From positions 17,365 through 81,364 of the forward strand of contig DHRK01000060.1 in the NCBI GenBank assembly GCA_002410325.1: 64,000 nt of DNA, given 5' to 3'. Shown here piece by piece: positions 41,247 to 51,267 of this stretch. This stretch comes from Syntrophomonas sp. UBA5314. GTDB lineage: Bacteria; Bacillota; Syntrophomonadia; Syntrophomonadales; Syntrophomonadaceae. The notes beneath the pieces are model-generated. The model saw nothing but the letters and a program-made list of their open reading frames with translations, was not told where the DNA came from and made no database searches. How positions within the stretch are numbered: position 1 is the stretch's first letter; the number at the start of each line of letters is the position of its first letter. The translations under genes were made by a program, and so were the position numbers.

Positions 41247-42677
41247 CTAATTATTTATTGGACCGCTCGGCAGGGCAACGGTAAAGGTGGTAGCCTCATC
41301 CGGGAAGCTCTGCACGCTTACCGAACCTCCGTGGGCGTTGACGATGGCTTTTACAATGGCCAATCCTACGCCTGAACCCCCGGTTTCCCGGGTGCGGGAC
41401 CTATCAGCGCGATAGAACCGTTCAAAGACATGCGGCAAGTCCTCTGGCGCAATGCCTATTCCGGTATCCTTAACTTTTAGGATTACCCGGTTTTCTTCCT
41501 GACCTACTTGTATGTTAACTTGCCGGCCTTCCGGGGCGTATTTCAAGGCGTTCGACAAGAGGTTGATTATCACCTGGCTGATTTTATCCCGATCAGCAAG
41601 CACCCAGCTCGTCTCTCCTCGTAAAGATACTTCAATATTTTTACGCATGAATTCAGCCTGAAAATTCTGCAGCAACTGTCCGGCTAATTCCATCAAGTCA
41701 AATTTTTCTTTACGTAGAATAAGATTTTCGCTTTCATATTGGGCCAATTTCTCCAAATCGCCTACCATCCTGCTTATTCTCAAGATTTCTTCATGGCAGC
41801 TCCCCAGCCGGGCGGCATTCGGCTCCCAGACTCCGTCAATCATGGCTTCTACATGGCTTTGCAGAGTGGCCAGGGGGGTTCTCAGTTCATGGGCGACATC
41901 GGCGGTAAGGCGCTTCCTCAATTGCTCCTGCTTTTCCAAGCTATTGGCCAGATCGTTGATAGTTGAGGCAAGTTCAGCGATCTCTACCGTCTTGGAATCA
42001 TCAGCAATACGGTTTTTATAATGACCGCGGCCGATCTCCCGGGCACTCTCAATCGCTTTAGAAATCGGCCTACTGATGCGCCGGGCGGTTACCGTTCCCA
42101 ATATTAAGGCCAGCAGCAGCGAGAATAAACCCGCGGCAGCCAGCAATTTATTTAAAGTGTTGATAAAGGCCAAATCATTGTCGCTAAAAAAGAAAGGACC
42201 GTAGTAGCCGATTTCGACGCTGCCAATCAGCGTCTCATCCTGTTGCATGGGGTATTTTTGCACCATATAAGAGCCTTTAAAATCAGGATAACGGCTGGTC
42301 ATATTATAAGCCATATGGTTTATCATTTGCGTGCAAAGCCCATTATTGTGAACGGTTGCATCCCATACGGCGCCCCCTTCGCTATTTATAACCTTTATTA
42401 TTAAGCCCTGCTCCAGGGCGTTAATTCCTATATTCTCTATAGTGCTGTTGTTCCACAGGTTTTCTTTTTTGTCGTACTGCTGGCTGATCAGATTGACAAG
42501 CTCAATATTGCGGGCATTCTGCTGCTTTATGATGTAGTCTTTAAACTGCCTCTCCAAAAATACATTGGTGAGGAGGCTGATGAGCGCCACCAAAAAAAGG
42601 GCCAGAAGTACATATGATAGCGACAATCTGGTTCTTAACTTCAATTGCACCTTATTCACCGCCAAACCTGTAGCCAA
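41247..42677 (-). CDS. Sensor histidine kinase, copper/envelope stress type
   Basis: 476 residues with two membrane helices around an extracytoplasmic sensor loop of about 150 residues, a HAMP segment, the phosphorylated histidine in AHELRTPLATLQSH, and an ATP-binding domain with NLLSNALKYAPEG, DTGIGIAPEDL and GVGLAIVKAIVNAHGG. It should autophosphorylate and pass the phosphate to the response regulator encoded just upstream, whose end overlaps its start by 26 bases. The start codon is uncertain (a GTG or TTG near 42645-42660 is also possible). The copper-gene surroundings suggest a metal signal. Confidence 0.85.
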   Translation of the reverse strand: MATGLAVNKVQLKLRTRLSLSYVLLALFLVALISLLTNVFLERQFKDYIIKQQNARNIELVNLISQQYDKKENLWNNSTIENIGINALEQGLIIKVINSEGGAVWDATVHNNGLCTQMINHMAYNMTSRYPDFKGSYMVQKYPMQQDETLIGSVEIGYYGPFFFSDNDLAFINTLNKLLAAAGLFSLLLALILGTVTARRISRPISKAIESAREIGRGHYKNRIADDSKTVEIAELASTINDLANSLEKQEQLRKRLTADVAHELRTPLATLQSHVEAMIDGVWEPNAARLGSCHEEILRISRMVGDLEKLAQYESENLILRKEKFDLMELAGQLLQNFQAEFMRKNIEVSLRGETSWVLADRDKISQVIINLLSNALKYAPEGRQVNIQVGQEENRVILKVKDTGIGIAPEDLPHVFERFYRADRSRTRETGGSGVGLAIVKAIVNAHGGSVSVQSFPDEATTFTVALPSGPINN

Positions 42678-43353
42678 TCCCGTGAACCGTAATAATGTAT
42701 CGGGGATTCCGGGAATCGGTCTCTATTTTCTGCCGGAGGTTTTTTATATGGGTATCGATGATGCGGTCATATCCCACATAATCCTGGCCGATCGATAAAT
42801 TGATAAGTTCATCCCGGGTAAAAACCTTGCGGGGGTATTTCAACATGGTGGAGAGCAGCTTAAACTCATTGGGAGTCAAATTGACCGAAATGCCTGCCTT
42901 TTTAACTTCATGACTGCGAAAATCAATGGTGAGGTCGCCATCCAGGAATGACATAACATTGGCCAGAGGCAGAGGGTCCGCTTCGCTTCTTCTCAGCAAA
43001 GCCGCCACTCTGGCTACCAACTGCCGGGGGCTGAAGGGCTTGGTTACATAATCGTCGGCCCCTATATCCAAACCGTTCAGGATATCCTGTTCTTCAATTT
43101 TAGCTGTGACCATAATGATTGGCACCCGCGACCTCTTTCTCAGATTGCGGCACACTTCTTCACCGCTCGTATCCGGCAGCATCAGGTCCAATATGACCAG
43201 AGCCGGGTTGAACTGCTCGAACAAATCCAGGGCCTGCCGGCCATTTGCCGCGGTGCATACCTGATAGCCGGCCTTTTCGAGGTAAGAGCTTATTACCTGG
43301 GCAATTTTAAACTCATCATCAACCACCAGAATGGTCTTGGCATTTTGATTCAT
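42652..43353 (-). CDS. OmpR/PhoB-family response regulator
   Basis: A 233-residue regulator with a receiver domain (VVDDEFKIAQVI, phosphorylated Asp in LVILDLMLPDTS, MVTAK, GADDYVTKPFSP) and a C-terminal winged helix (LTPNEFKLLSTMLKYP, DTHIKNLRQKIE, TVHGIGYRFGG). It overlaps the kinase gene. It probably controls the copper exporters on both sides (inference). Its family binds direct repeats; the repeated 23-bp site at 39804 and 45082 is the best candidate. GGAGG precedes the ATG. Confidence 0.88.
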   Translation of the reverse strand: MNQNAKTILVVDDEFKIAQVISSYLEKAGYQVCTAANGRQALDLFEQFNPALVILDLMLPDTSGEEVCRNLRKRSRVPIIMVTAKIEEQDILNGLDIGADDYVTKPFSPRQLVARVAALLRRSEADPLPLANVMSFLDGDLTIDFRSHEVKKAGISVNLTPNEFKLLSTMLKYPRKVFTRDELINLSIGQDYVGYDRIIDTHIKNLRQKIETDSRNPRYIITVHGIGYRFGGE

Positions 43354-43469
43354 AAACTATCCTCCAGAATAATTGCCCAACGGGCAGGCTGCGAAAAAAG
43401 AAGCGGCCTGTCTCCTTTGCTAAATATAGTACAACAGACGACAGATTATATACAGCAGCTTATACCTTA

Positions 43470-44969
43470 TCAATTCGCGGCAGCCGGTTTGCAGCATCCC
43501 GGCGGGGAAATCCCGCCGGAGGCGGAGTTTGACGGCAATACCCGGCAGCATCCTGCGCCGGTCGCACTTCCTGCCCTGGCCCCTGCCGACTCAATCTCCC
43601 GGGAACTTATCGTGGAAAGATCGGAAACCACGTTAATGGTGCTGCTAATCATGCCCATCCAGCAGGTATAGGTAATGGTTCCTTCCTCCCGGGGGGTGAA
43701 TTCTATCAGGTTGTCGCCAGCCACCAGTTTTTGCCGGATATTGTATTTAGGTATGGTAATCGGGTTGTTGCACCCGTTCAATTCCTCGTCGCTGGCCGTT
43801 ATAGTCCATTGCACGGGCAGGTCTTTTTGCACGAATATCGGCGTATAGCGCCCAGCTTCCAGGGTGGTTTTTACTATCTGCATTTTCCCGTCCACCTTGG
43901 CTACATGGCCTGCCGCCGGAGATGGCCGCCCTGAGGCATAGGCCGGGCTTATCCCGGAAAGATTCATGCCCCGGCTCAGCATAATAATGCCCAGCAGTAT
44001 AAGCAGGACGCCGCTCGCTTGAAGCATCCGGTGTTTGAACTTGCCGCTTAAAAAGGAACATACCGCTCCCAGACCCAACATCATGGGAACGGTGCCCAAG
44101 CTGAACACCATCATCGACAAGGCGCCGGCCAGAGCGCTGCCGGTTCCCAGGGCATATAGCTGCATAGCCTGCAGGGGACCGCAGGGCATTAGACCGTTCA
44201 ATAGACCGACATATAACGGGCTGCGCCGCTGTTTATTCCTGTCGATCAGTTTGCTCAGCCTTTTGGGCAACCGGGGACTTATCTTGCGCAGCCCGGGAAA
44301 TATATTTAACATACTTAACCCCATGATGGCCATGAATAGTCCGGCCGCTATGGCTACTGCGCCTTGGGCGGCTCCCGACAAGGCGACTGCCGCTCCCAGC
44401 GCTCCGGCCAGGCCGCCAATCACCGTATAAGAGATGACCCGGCCCAGGTTGTAGAGCAAGCCGGGTTTCATCCGGGTTATGGGGCCCACCTCGATCTCTT
44501 CGATTTTTACCCCGACACTTTGAGAAATATTAATCCCACCGCACATGGCCACGCAGTGCAGCGAAGTGATCATACCCACTATAAACAAGAGGCCGTAACC
44601 CATACTTTGGTCAATTTGCGGTAAGAATCCAAAGCCTGCGGTCCGGTTGAGAATAAGATAAGCAGCCACGAAAATAATGGCGATGCCCATTAAATATTGC
44701 CAGGGCATGCCGTGATCGGCTCTATCCTCATTTAGAACAGAATTCCCCGGTGAGTCTTGCACCCGGTAGTCCATTGCGGCGATGGCTTTAACTATCTGGT
44801 GAAGTTCTATGGCAGCAGAATCATAGATAATGTTAATTTCTGAAGCTATATAATCGGCTTCCACTTTGATTACACCTTTAAGTTTGCTCAATTCCCGCTC
44901 CAGACGGATCTCGCAGCCGGAGCAGTGCATTCCTTCAATTTTTAAAACTTGAGTGACAGGCGTACTCAT
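43470..44969 (-). CDS. HMA domain + TauE/UreH-like transporter + cupredoxin fusion
   Basis: 499 residues: an N-terminal heavy-metal domain (GMHCSGC, Cys16 and Cys19), a six-helix TauE/SafE-like membrane domain with SLHCVAMCGGINISQS and LMPCGPLQ, and a C-terminal cupredoxin domain with YTCWMGM. The tail ends in cysteine pairs (GCCRV, PGCCKP). It resembles the 410-residue protein beside copA but has the metal-binding domain added. The set of copper sites on both membrane faces suggests that copper is bound inside, moved across and captured outside. It is divergent from copB with a 280-base gap. GGAGG precedes the ATG. Confidence 0.8.
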   Translation of the reverse strand: MSTPVTQVLKIEGMHCSGCEIRLERELSKLKGVIKVEADYIASEINIIYDSAAIELHQIVKAIAAMDYRVQDSPGNSVLNEDRADHGMPWQYLMGIAIIFVAAYLILNRTAGFGFLPQIDQSMGYGLLFIVGMITSLHCVAMCGGINISQSVGVKIEEIEVGPITRMKPGLLYNLGRVISYTVIGGLAGALGAAVALSGAAQGAVAIAAGLFMAIMGLSMLNIFPGLRKISPRLPKRLSKLIDRNKQRRSPLYVGLLNGLMPCGPLQAMQLYALGTGSALAGALSMMVFSLGTVPMMLGLGAVCSFLSGKFKHRMLQASGVLLILLGIIMLSRGMNLSGISPAYASGRPSPAAGHVAKVDGKMQIVKTTLEAGRYTPIFVQKDLPVQWTITASDEELNGCNNPITIPKYNIRQKLVAGDNLIEFTPREEGTITYTCWMGMISSTINVVSDLSTISSREIESAGARAGSATGAGCCRVLPSNSASGGISPPGCCKPAAAN

Positions 44970-45081
44970 GCAGTTCCTCCAAAGATTGCCGATTAGCCCG
45001 GCCCAGCATCCTGAGATTAGGGGGTCGCCAATAGCTAAGCAGCGCTTGATTCAGCCAGTTTATTACCTAATAATAAGTAGA

Positions 45082-45104
45082 AATTGTGTGGTTTTTATGA
45101 AGAT
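45082..45104 (+). promoter_or_regulatory. Candidate copper-response operator, copy B
   Basis: AATTGTGTGGTTTTTATGAAGAT differs at three of 23 positions from 39804-39826. It lies between the divergent HMA-TauE and copB genes. Confidence 0.45.
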
Positions 45105-45249
45105 AGCCGGCAGCCTAGGCATTTTTCGGTTACCTATTTTGGTATTAGCAAATCTGAAAGTAATTGAGCTGCTTGCTCTGGTAAAATAAGATATCATGAG
45201 GTATACCACAAATCTTTTAACCCTTTAATCCACGCCAGGGGGGATCAAA

Positions 45250-47493
45250 ATGGATCAGCATGATAATCATCACCATAGCCCGGGGACTAATCATGGGGAA
45301 CACCCAGGCCATATAAAAACCGCCGGCAAGCCCGAGGCCAGCAGCGAACCGGCTCATCACGAACATGTTCATTCAACTCAGGCCGCCCCCAACCCGGTTG
45401 AGCCATCACATGATAATATGGCTCCGAATCAAAGCCGGGCTATTCATTCCCAGAACATGCCTTCGCACGTACACGCAGAACTTGACCATAACACCCCCGG
45501 CGGCCATTCAAATAGCCACGGCAGGGGGCCGCATGCTCATCATGACCCCCAAATATTCTTTAGGAAGCTTTTGTTATCTGCCCTATTTACCATACCAGTG
45601 CTGGCCGTAAGTCCCCATTTCTTAGGTCTTTTCGGGATTATGGCTCCCCACTTCTCAGGCGGTAGTTATATAGCTCCTCTGTTTGGAAGTTTAGTATTTT
45701 TCTATGGCGGACTGCCTTTTCTAAAAGGAGCCGGGCAGGAAATAAAGACGCGCCAGCCCGGGATGATGACCTTAATCGCGCTGGCCATCTCGGTATCATA
45801 TGGCTACAGCCTATTGGTTACCTTTGGTTTAACTGGGGAAGAGATTTACTGGGAGCTGACCACCTTGATTGTGATCATGCTGCTGGGGCACTGGCTGGAA
45901 ATGACGGCAGTTCAGAATGCAGGAAGCGCTTTAAATGAAATGGCCAGGCTCTTACCGGATACCGCAGTCAAAATTAACGGCGAGCAATTGCTGGAAACAC
46001 CGGTTGCTGATCTGGCAGCCGGCGACCTTCTCCTGGTCCGGCCCGGGGCCAGGATTCCAGCAGATGGAGAGGTAGTTATGGGCAACAGCCTGGTAAACGA
46101 ATCGATGGTCACCGGGGAATCGGTCCCGGTACCTAAAAAGCCGGGCGATGGTATAATTGCGGGCACCATTAATGAAGACGGCGCCTTGCGGATCAAAGTC
46201 CTCAAAACCGGTTCTGATACCTATCTGGCTGGAATAATGCGGCTGGTTGAAGAGGCTCAGCGTTCCCGTTCCAGGTCTCAGATACTAGCCGACCGGGCCG
46301 CCTTTTGGCTGGTCATCATCGCTTTGGGTTCAGCGCTCGTTACTGCTCTGGCCTGGAATCTAGCGGGCGCTCCTCTGAATACAACTATGGAACGGGTGGT
46401 GACCGTCATGGTGTCTGCTTGCCCCCATGCCCTGGGGCTGGCCATACCACTTGTGGTGGCTATTTCTACGACCCTTACCGCCCGGGCCGGACTCCTGGTC
46501 CGCAACCGCTTGATGCTGGAAGAAGCCCGTAATGTCAATTATGTGGTTTTTGATAAGACCGGGACCCTGACCCGGGGAGAACACAAACTGAGCAGAATAG
46601 TCCCCGCTCCCGGATTTACCGAAGAACAAGTTCTAAGCCTGGCGGCCGCCGCAGAATTTGAGGCAGAGCACATGCTGGGCCGTGGAATAGTGAACGCGGC
46701 CCGGGAAAGAAAGCTTAATATTCCACAGGCGGTCAGCTTCGAATCTATGCCCGGTCGTGGCATAACCGCCCATATTGACGGCCGGGAGGTGCAGGTGGGA
46801 GGTCCCAACCTACTGAATAATTCTGCCGGAATTAAATTAGCCCCTGAACTGATAGAGTCCGCCCGGCAACTGGACAAGCGGGGCATGACGACCGTTTATC
46901 TAATAGTTGACCAAGGGATGGCTGGCCTTTTGGCATTGGCGGATGTGGTCAAAGAAGAATCATATGAGGCAATCACAAGCTTGAAAGGTATGGGAATTAA
47001 GGTAGCTATGCTAACCGGTGACAATGCGGCTGTGGCTGCTCAAGTATCTTACCAATTGGGGATTGATGAATATTTCGCAGGCATTTTACCTGAAAATAAG
47101 GCGGATAAGATTCGCGAGCTTCAATCCCAAGGCTACCGGGTGGCTATGGTAGGCGATGGTGTTAATGATGCGCCTTCTCTGGCCCAGGCTGACGTTGGTA
47201 TTGCTATTGGGGCGGGAACCGATGTAGCCATCGAATCGGCTGGCATAGTTCTGGTTCATGGTGATCCGCGGGATATAGTACGTTTATTGCAAATATCTAA
47301 AGCAAGCTACCGCAAAATGCTGCAAAACCTTGCCTGGGCAACTGGCTACAACGCCGTTATAATCCCATTGGCAGCCGGTGTACTGGCCCCCTGGGGATTT
47401 GTTCTACCCATGGCGGCCGGAGCGGTAGTAATGTCGTTGAGCACGGTTATTGTCGCTTTAAACGCTCAACTATTGAAGAAAACATTAAAATAA
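45250..47493 (+). CDS. copB: CopB-type copper-transporting P1B ATPase
   Basis: A 747-residue metal exporter. The first 100 or so residues are histidine-rich (clusters such as DNHHHSPG and HAHHDP) in place of an HMA domain. The metal-binding helix carries CPH (SACPHALGLAIP, about residue 390), the P1B-3 signature, unlike the CPC of CopA; P1B-3 pumps prefer Cu(II) or Cu(I) by species. TGESVPVPK, the phosphorylation site DKTGTLTRG, and MVGDGVNDAPSLAQADVGIAIG complete the pump. It is divergent from the HMA-TauE fusion. GGGGGG precedes the ATG. Confidence 0.9.
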   Translation: MDQHDNHHHSPGTNHGEHPGHIKTAGKPEASSEPAHHEHVHSTQAAPNPVEPSHDNMAPNQSRAIHSQNMPSHVHAELDHNTPGGHSNSHGRGPHAHHDPQIFFRKLLLSALFTIPVLAVSPHFLGLFGIMAPHFSGGSYIAPLFGSLVFFYGGLPFLKGAGQEIKTRQPGMMTLIALAISVSYGYSLLVTFGLTGEEIYWELTTLIVIMLLGHWLEMTAVQNAGSALNEMARLLPDTAVKINGEQLLETPVADLAAGDLLLVRPGARIPADGEVVMGNSLVNESMVTGESVPVPKKPGDGIIAGTINEDGALRIKVLKTGSDTYLAGIMRLVEEAQRSRSRSQILADRAAFWLVIIALGSALVTALAWNLAGAPLNTTMERVVTVMVSACPHALGLAIPLVVAISTTLTARAGLLVRNRLMLEEARNVNYVVFDKTGTLTRGEHKLSRIVPAPGFTEEQVLSLAAAAEFEAEHMLGRGIVNAARERKLNIPQAVSFESMPGRGITAHIDGREVQVGGPNLLNNSAGIKLAPELIESARQLDKRGMTTVYLIVDQGMAGLLALADVVKEESYEAITSLKGMGIKVAMLTGDNAAVAAQVSYQLGIDEYFAGILPENKADKIRELQSQGYRVAMVGDGVNDAPSLAQADVGIAIGAGTDVAIESAGIVLVHGDPRDIVRLLQISKASYRKMLQNLAWATGYNAVIIPLAAGVLAPWGFVLPMAAGAVVMSLSTVIVALNAQLLKKTLK

Positions 47494-47508
47494 TTATGAA
47501 TAATAGGA

Positions 47509-47545
47509 GGCTGCCCGCAAGTCCATAACGAACTTGCGGGCAGCC
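47509..47545 (+). terminator. Strong terminator after copB
   Basis: GGCTGCCCGCAAGT and ACTTGCGGGCAGCC form a perfect 14-bp stem, followed by TTGCTGTTT. Confidence 0.7.
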
Positions 47546-47638
47546 TTGCTGTTTGCTAGCGAGTAACATAAATATTCGCCATTTTATGGAGCATACGGCT
47601 GACAGATCCAGGGTATATTATTCAAATAAAAGATTGAA

Positions 47639-48763
47639 ATGGAAGTTTGCGATTTGAAAGACCGTTTAAGCAAATACCAACTGGGCTTACTTATAATGGT
47701 AGTATTGATCATGCCCGTAATTTGAAATATGGCATTATTGGTGTTTGGCGGGTCCAAACATGATGTCTGGCTATCAGCTATTATTTCAGTGATTATGGGC
47801 TTAATGGGCTGTTATGTTATTTTAACGCTCGCTCTTAGATATCCCTCGCAAACGCTTATCCAATACAGTCAACAAATTGTGGGGACATGGTTGGGTAAGA
47901 TATTGGGGCTTATCTATATATGTTTCTTTATTATGAGTGCCGCTGTTGCAGTACGAGATTTTTCCGAACTTATCCTGAATTACACGATAGATCAAGTACC
48001 CCTCTCGGTTTTTATAGCAGTCATGATAGTTATGGCTGCCTACGCGATATTTAAGGGTTTAAGCACTATAGGTCGCCTGGCAGAACTTATTGTTCCCATC
48101 ACTTTTTTAGCAATTATCTTTGGACTGTTGGGTAATATTCCCAACGCTGTCTTTTTGCCGTCATTTCCGTTAATCCATGATTTAAAATACTTAATAAGTG
48201 AGGCAATGCTGCAATTGCCCTATTTTGGATTGTGCGTTTCGCTGCTTTTTCTTATACCTATGCTACATGAAAAGACCGGGGCTAAAAAAACGCTTTTATG
48301 GTCATTCGCCATAGCGGGTGCTGTGGCCATCTCCGTTGCTGTCATAGTGGTTGCCGTTTTAGGGCCTTACGGGACTGTCGCCATTAATTACCCTTTCTTT
48401 TTAACCTTTCAACAAATTACATTTCTACCGTCAGTTTCCCGGTTTGACGTGCTCTTCATATTCGTATGGATAAGTATCAGCTTCATAACAATTACTCTCT
48501 CTTACTTCATAGCCTTAACATCAATCCAACAATTGTTTAAAACCAAAACCTACCGTAAATTCATAATACCATTAGGGTTGGTAATTGCATTCATTGCAGT
48601 ATATGCCTTCCCTAGCTTCCACCATTTCAAGCAGTTCTTGAGACTTGAACGTTTTGGCCTCATTGCCATCCCTTTAGAATTCATAATACCGTCCATCATT
48701 TTAGTTATATCGTATTTCAAACAAACCCATCGTCATCAAAGCAGAGGAAGAGTGCACGGATGA
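47639..48763 (+). pseudogene. GerAB-family spore germination permease with in-frame TGA
   Basis: GerAB proteins are amino acid/polyamine-type permeases forming part of spore germinant receptors. The body from 47729 holds about nine membrane helices, with SKHDVWLSAIISVIMGLMG as the usual second-helix region. The family N-terminus is present just upstream (ATG at 47639, then LSKYQLGLLIMVVLIMPVI) but is cut by TGA at 47723-47725 before continuing in frame. Re-initiation at the ATG at 47729 would drop the first helix. No GerA or GerC neighbour is present. Either a nonsense mutation or a sequencing error is likely. Confidence 0.7.
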
Positions 48764-48947
48764 TCACCGAACTGAAAATAAGCTAAATGGGATGAATTTA
48801 CTCCTAATGAAGCTGGTCGCTTCTTATCAATTGGCGCCTGGCCCTCTTTGATTGGCAACATAAACTCACCCGGTGTTGCGCATTGACCCCTGACGATAAG
48901 TATGTTATGGATGAATAAATGAAATAACTGTGGAGGAGTTGATACGA

Positions 48948-49373
48948 GTGAACAAATGGTTTATTATCGTAGTTCTGCTTCTTGCGGGTGTCTACGCCCT
49001 GGCGTTAAATTACGCCCCCAACCAATTAGATGACGCGCAAATGCGGGCCCGGGCTGATGCCACTGCCGAAAAAATGCTCTTGGCCATCAATCAAGATGAC
49101 TACGCCTCTTTTGTTGCCGAATTGGATCAATCCTTGAAAACCGATCTTCCGGAAAGTGAGTTTCATAAATACAGCGCCTACATCAAGAGCAATTATGGTA
49201 CCTATAGCGAAAAGGGGTTTGTAAACGCGATCAAGAACCAGGACTCGGTTGTTGTTATATACGGTCTCAAATTTCTCCCGGGAAAAGCTGGACGTATGGA
49301 ATTGTACTTAAGTAAAAGTGATGGTTCCGGGCCGGTAATCAGCTACGAGATTCGTCCTCCGATTTATCGCTAA
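48948..49373 (+). CDS. DUF3887-like secreted or membrane-anchored protein
   Basis: About 141 residues. The start is a signal/anchor helix (KWFIIVVLLLAGVYALAL), followed by one alpha/beta domain of the DUF3887 kind (AEKMLLAINQDDYASFVAEL, then VVVIYGLKFLPGKAGRMELY). Function unknown. The GTG at 48948 has GGAGGAG nine bases upstream and is preferred to the GTG at 48930. It stands alone between the germination remnant and the hydrolase gene. Confidence 0.7.
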   Translation: MNKWFIIVVLLLAGVYALALNYAPNQLDDAQMRARADATAEKMLLAINQDDYASFVAELDQSLKTDLPESEFHKYSAYIKSNYGTYSEKGFVNAIKNQDSVVVIYGLKFLPGKAGRMELYLSKSDGSGPVISYEIRPPIYR

Positions 49374-49745
49374 CGGAGGGGCTCTATAGACGAAAACAAA
49401 CAGTTCCGGAGACTATGATGGCCAGGGCTCAACTATGTAGCAGAATTAGGTGCAAATGAAATCGTTTTTCTCCGTTTTTTCATGTGGTTTACCATGTAAA
49501 CATTATGTAAACCAAAGTTCGTTACGCTGGTCATAATTCCTTGTTACCTGGGTATTTATCATGATTGCAATTCAAACATCGCATACCACACAAAAGTCCC
49601 ATATTTCATGAAAAAGCCACAAATTTTTGCTTTACTCTTGTATGAACCTTAAAATGAGGAATGCTTGCGGCATTTTAGTCGGATGAAAACGGCGAAAAGT
49701 GATAATATGGGTTTACACAGGGATTTGCTTGAGGTGAGATGCAGC
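49374..49745 (+). other. Non-coding gap of about 370 bases, with a direct-repeat cluster
   Basis: No open frame of note. At 49482, 49494 and 49505 the sequence ATGT recurs within ATGTGGTTTACC, ATGTAAACATT and ATGTAAACC, spaced 12 and 11 bases, one DNA turn apart, as in OmpR/PhoB-family sites. At 49601-49626 the minus strand reads TTGTGGCTTTTTCATGAAATAT, loosely similar to the candidate copper sites. Confidence 0.35.
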
Positions 49746-51143
49746 ATGCGACGATTTAAAATCATCTTATTTCTAATGGCATTTGGGTTTATGATTTACG
49801 CAGGTGGGGCGAGTAACCTGCCCTTCAAATGCATGCTCAAATCCTGTTTGGCCTCGTTATCCGATTCAAAGCCGCGAACCGGGAGTGAATCAACTACTAC
49901 CCCCGCTGTAAATAATTTAAACATCAAACCGGAAGCGCTCTCCAAGTATCCTTACGATGGCCCGGCTCCTGGTATTCCGCTTTTGCAGTGGACACGCATA
50001 CCGGGAAGCGTTTTTTATGAAATTGAACTGTTAACCAGGGAACCGGAAAATCCAAACGGCATCTCCCCCTCTGTCTACCAGTATTACTCTTCCCGAAATG
50101 TATTTACCAATGGTTACAGCATTGATTTATCCTCTTATTCCGGCAGCCATTTATATTGGAGGGTGCGTGCGCTTAACTGGGACGGAACACCGATCGGGGT
50201 TTTTTCCGACGCGGCACCTTTATATATGGATCACAATTTGACCCAGGTACTAAAACCGGTTTCCAATACCGGTTATAGGGAGGCCAATATGCCCATGCCT
50301 CTATACCCGGTGTATTCATGGCTTCCCGTTTACGGCGCCGTACAATATGAAGTGGAATTGACCGACGCGCCTCCGGAAAATCCCGATGGAATCTCGCCTT
50401 CCCGGCATCAACTCAGGATGCTAACGGTTAAAGGCGCCTTCGAATGCTATGATGAAGAGGCTTTAAGCGAGCCCGGGACTTATTACTGGCGGGTAAGGGG
50501 TCTTGACGAGCGCGGCGAGCCGGTAGGCGTTTTCTCCGATCCGGAGGAATTTACCGTTTCACTGGAGGCGGGCAGCTATGCAGCCACCATGGGAGACAGT
50601 ATAACCCATGGCGGAGGAGCTATTTCCTATTCCCCGGCTGACTGTGAATACAGCTATCAGACCTACCTGTCATTTCCGACCATGAATCTGGCGTTTAGCG
50701 GCGATACTACGGAGACCATGCTGAAGCGGTTTGAGAGCGATGTTCTGCCCTTTCATCCCCGGTACCTGATCATTATGGATGGCATCAACAGCCTGCGCGC
50801 CGATGTGCCGGCCAGCGATGTTATTGAAGACCTGGCCGCCATCCGCGATCAGTGTTTATTAAATGACATAAGGCCGGTTTTTCTCACCCTGCCCCCTATC
50901 AATCCGGAGAACATCCAAAGGACCTTCAAACAAGGAACCGTACCCGACTGGCAGGAAAAGCTCGCAGATGTAAACGACTTTATCCGCAAGCAGCCATATT
51001 GTATTGATATTGAGCCCTATTTTGTCGGCCCTGATCGCAAGCTGTCTTCCCACTGGGGTATTGACGGTATTCACCTGGATATTGAAGGAAAAGAACTGAT
51101 GGCCAGGATAATTGATGACAACTGGGAGAGAGTGACCCGATGA
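49746..51143 (+). CDS. SGNH/GDSL-type hydrolase, exported
   Basis: About 465 residues. An N-terminal signal/anchor (FKIILFLMAFGFMIYAGG) is followed by two fibronectin-like repeats (residues about 75-290), each with PENPxGISPS and YYWRVRGL- or LYWRVRAL-type strands. The C-terminal SGNH hydrolase has MGDSITHGGG (catalytic Ser), NLAFSGDTTETML (Gly), IIMDGINSL (Asn) and WGIDGIHLDIEG (Asp/His). It probably acts on acetyl or acyl esters of cell-wall or extracellular polymers. The ATG at 49746 has GAGGTGAG upstream and directly starts the signal peptide; the frame open to 49665 is not needed. Confidence 0.8.
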   Translation: MRRFKIILFLMAFGFMIYAGGASNLPFKCMLKSCLASLSDSKPRTGSESTTTPAVNNLNIKPEALSKYPYDGPAPGIPLLQWTRIPGSVFYEIELLTREPENPNGISPSVYQYYSSRNVFTNGYSIDLSSYSGSHLYWRVRALNWDGTPIGVFSDAAPLYMDHNLTQVLKPVSNTGYREANMPMPLYPVYSWLPVYGAVQYEVELTDAPPENPDGISPSRHQLRMLTVKGAFECYDEEALSEPGTYYWRVRGLDERGEPVGVFSDPEEFTVSLEAGSYAATMGDSITHGGGAISYSPADCEYSYQTYLSFPTMNLAFSGDTTETMLKRFESDVLPFHPRYLIIMDGINSLRADVPASDVIEDLAAIRDQCLLNDIRPVFLTLPPINPENIQRTFKQGTVPDWQEKLADVNDFIRKQPYCIDIEPYFVGPDRKLSSHWGIDGIHLDIEGKELMARIIDDNWERVTR

Positions 51144-51234
51144 TCGCGGAGAGACTCCTTCCGTACCCGGCCTTATTGATATAAAAATATCGCTTCTCAA
51201 ATCCATTAAAATTCAAAAAATCACTGAAAACTGA

Positions 51235-51250
51235 GGGGCCGGATGGCCCC
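51235..51250 (+). terminator. Short GC hairpin between convergent genes
   Basis: GGGGCC-GGAT-GGCCCC. There is no T-run, so it is a weak terminator candidate. Confidence 0.3.
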
Positions 51251-51267
51251 CCGGCAAGACTTCGTTA

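Noticed and set aside
47723..47725. Selenocysteine or reassigned TGA
   Set aside because: GerAB proteins are not selenoproteins, no insertion hairpin is evident, and other genes here use TGA as normal stop (for example thiI).
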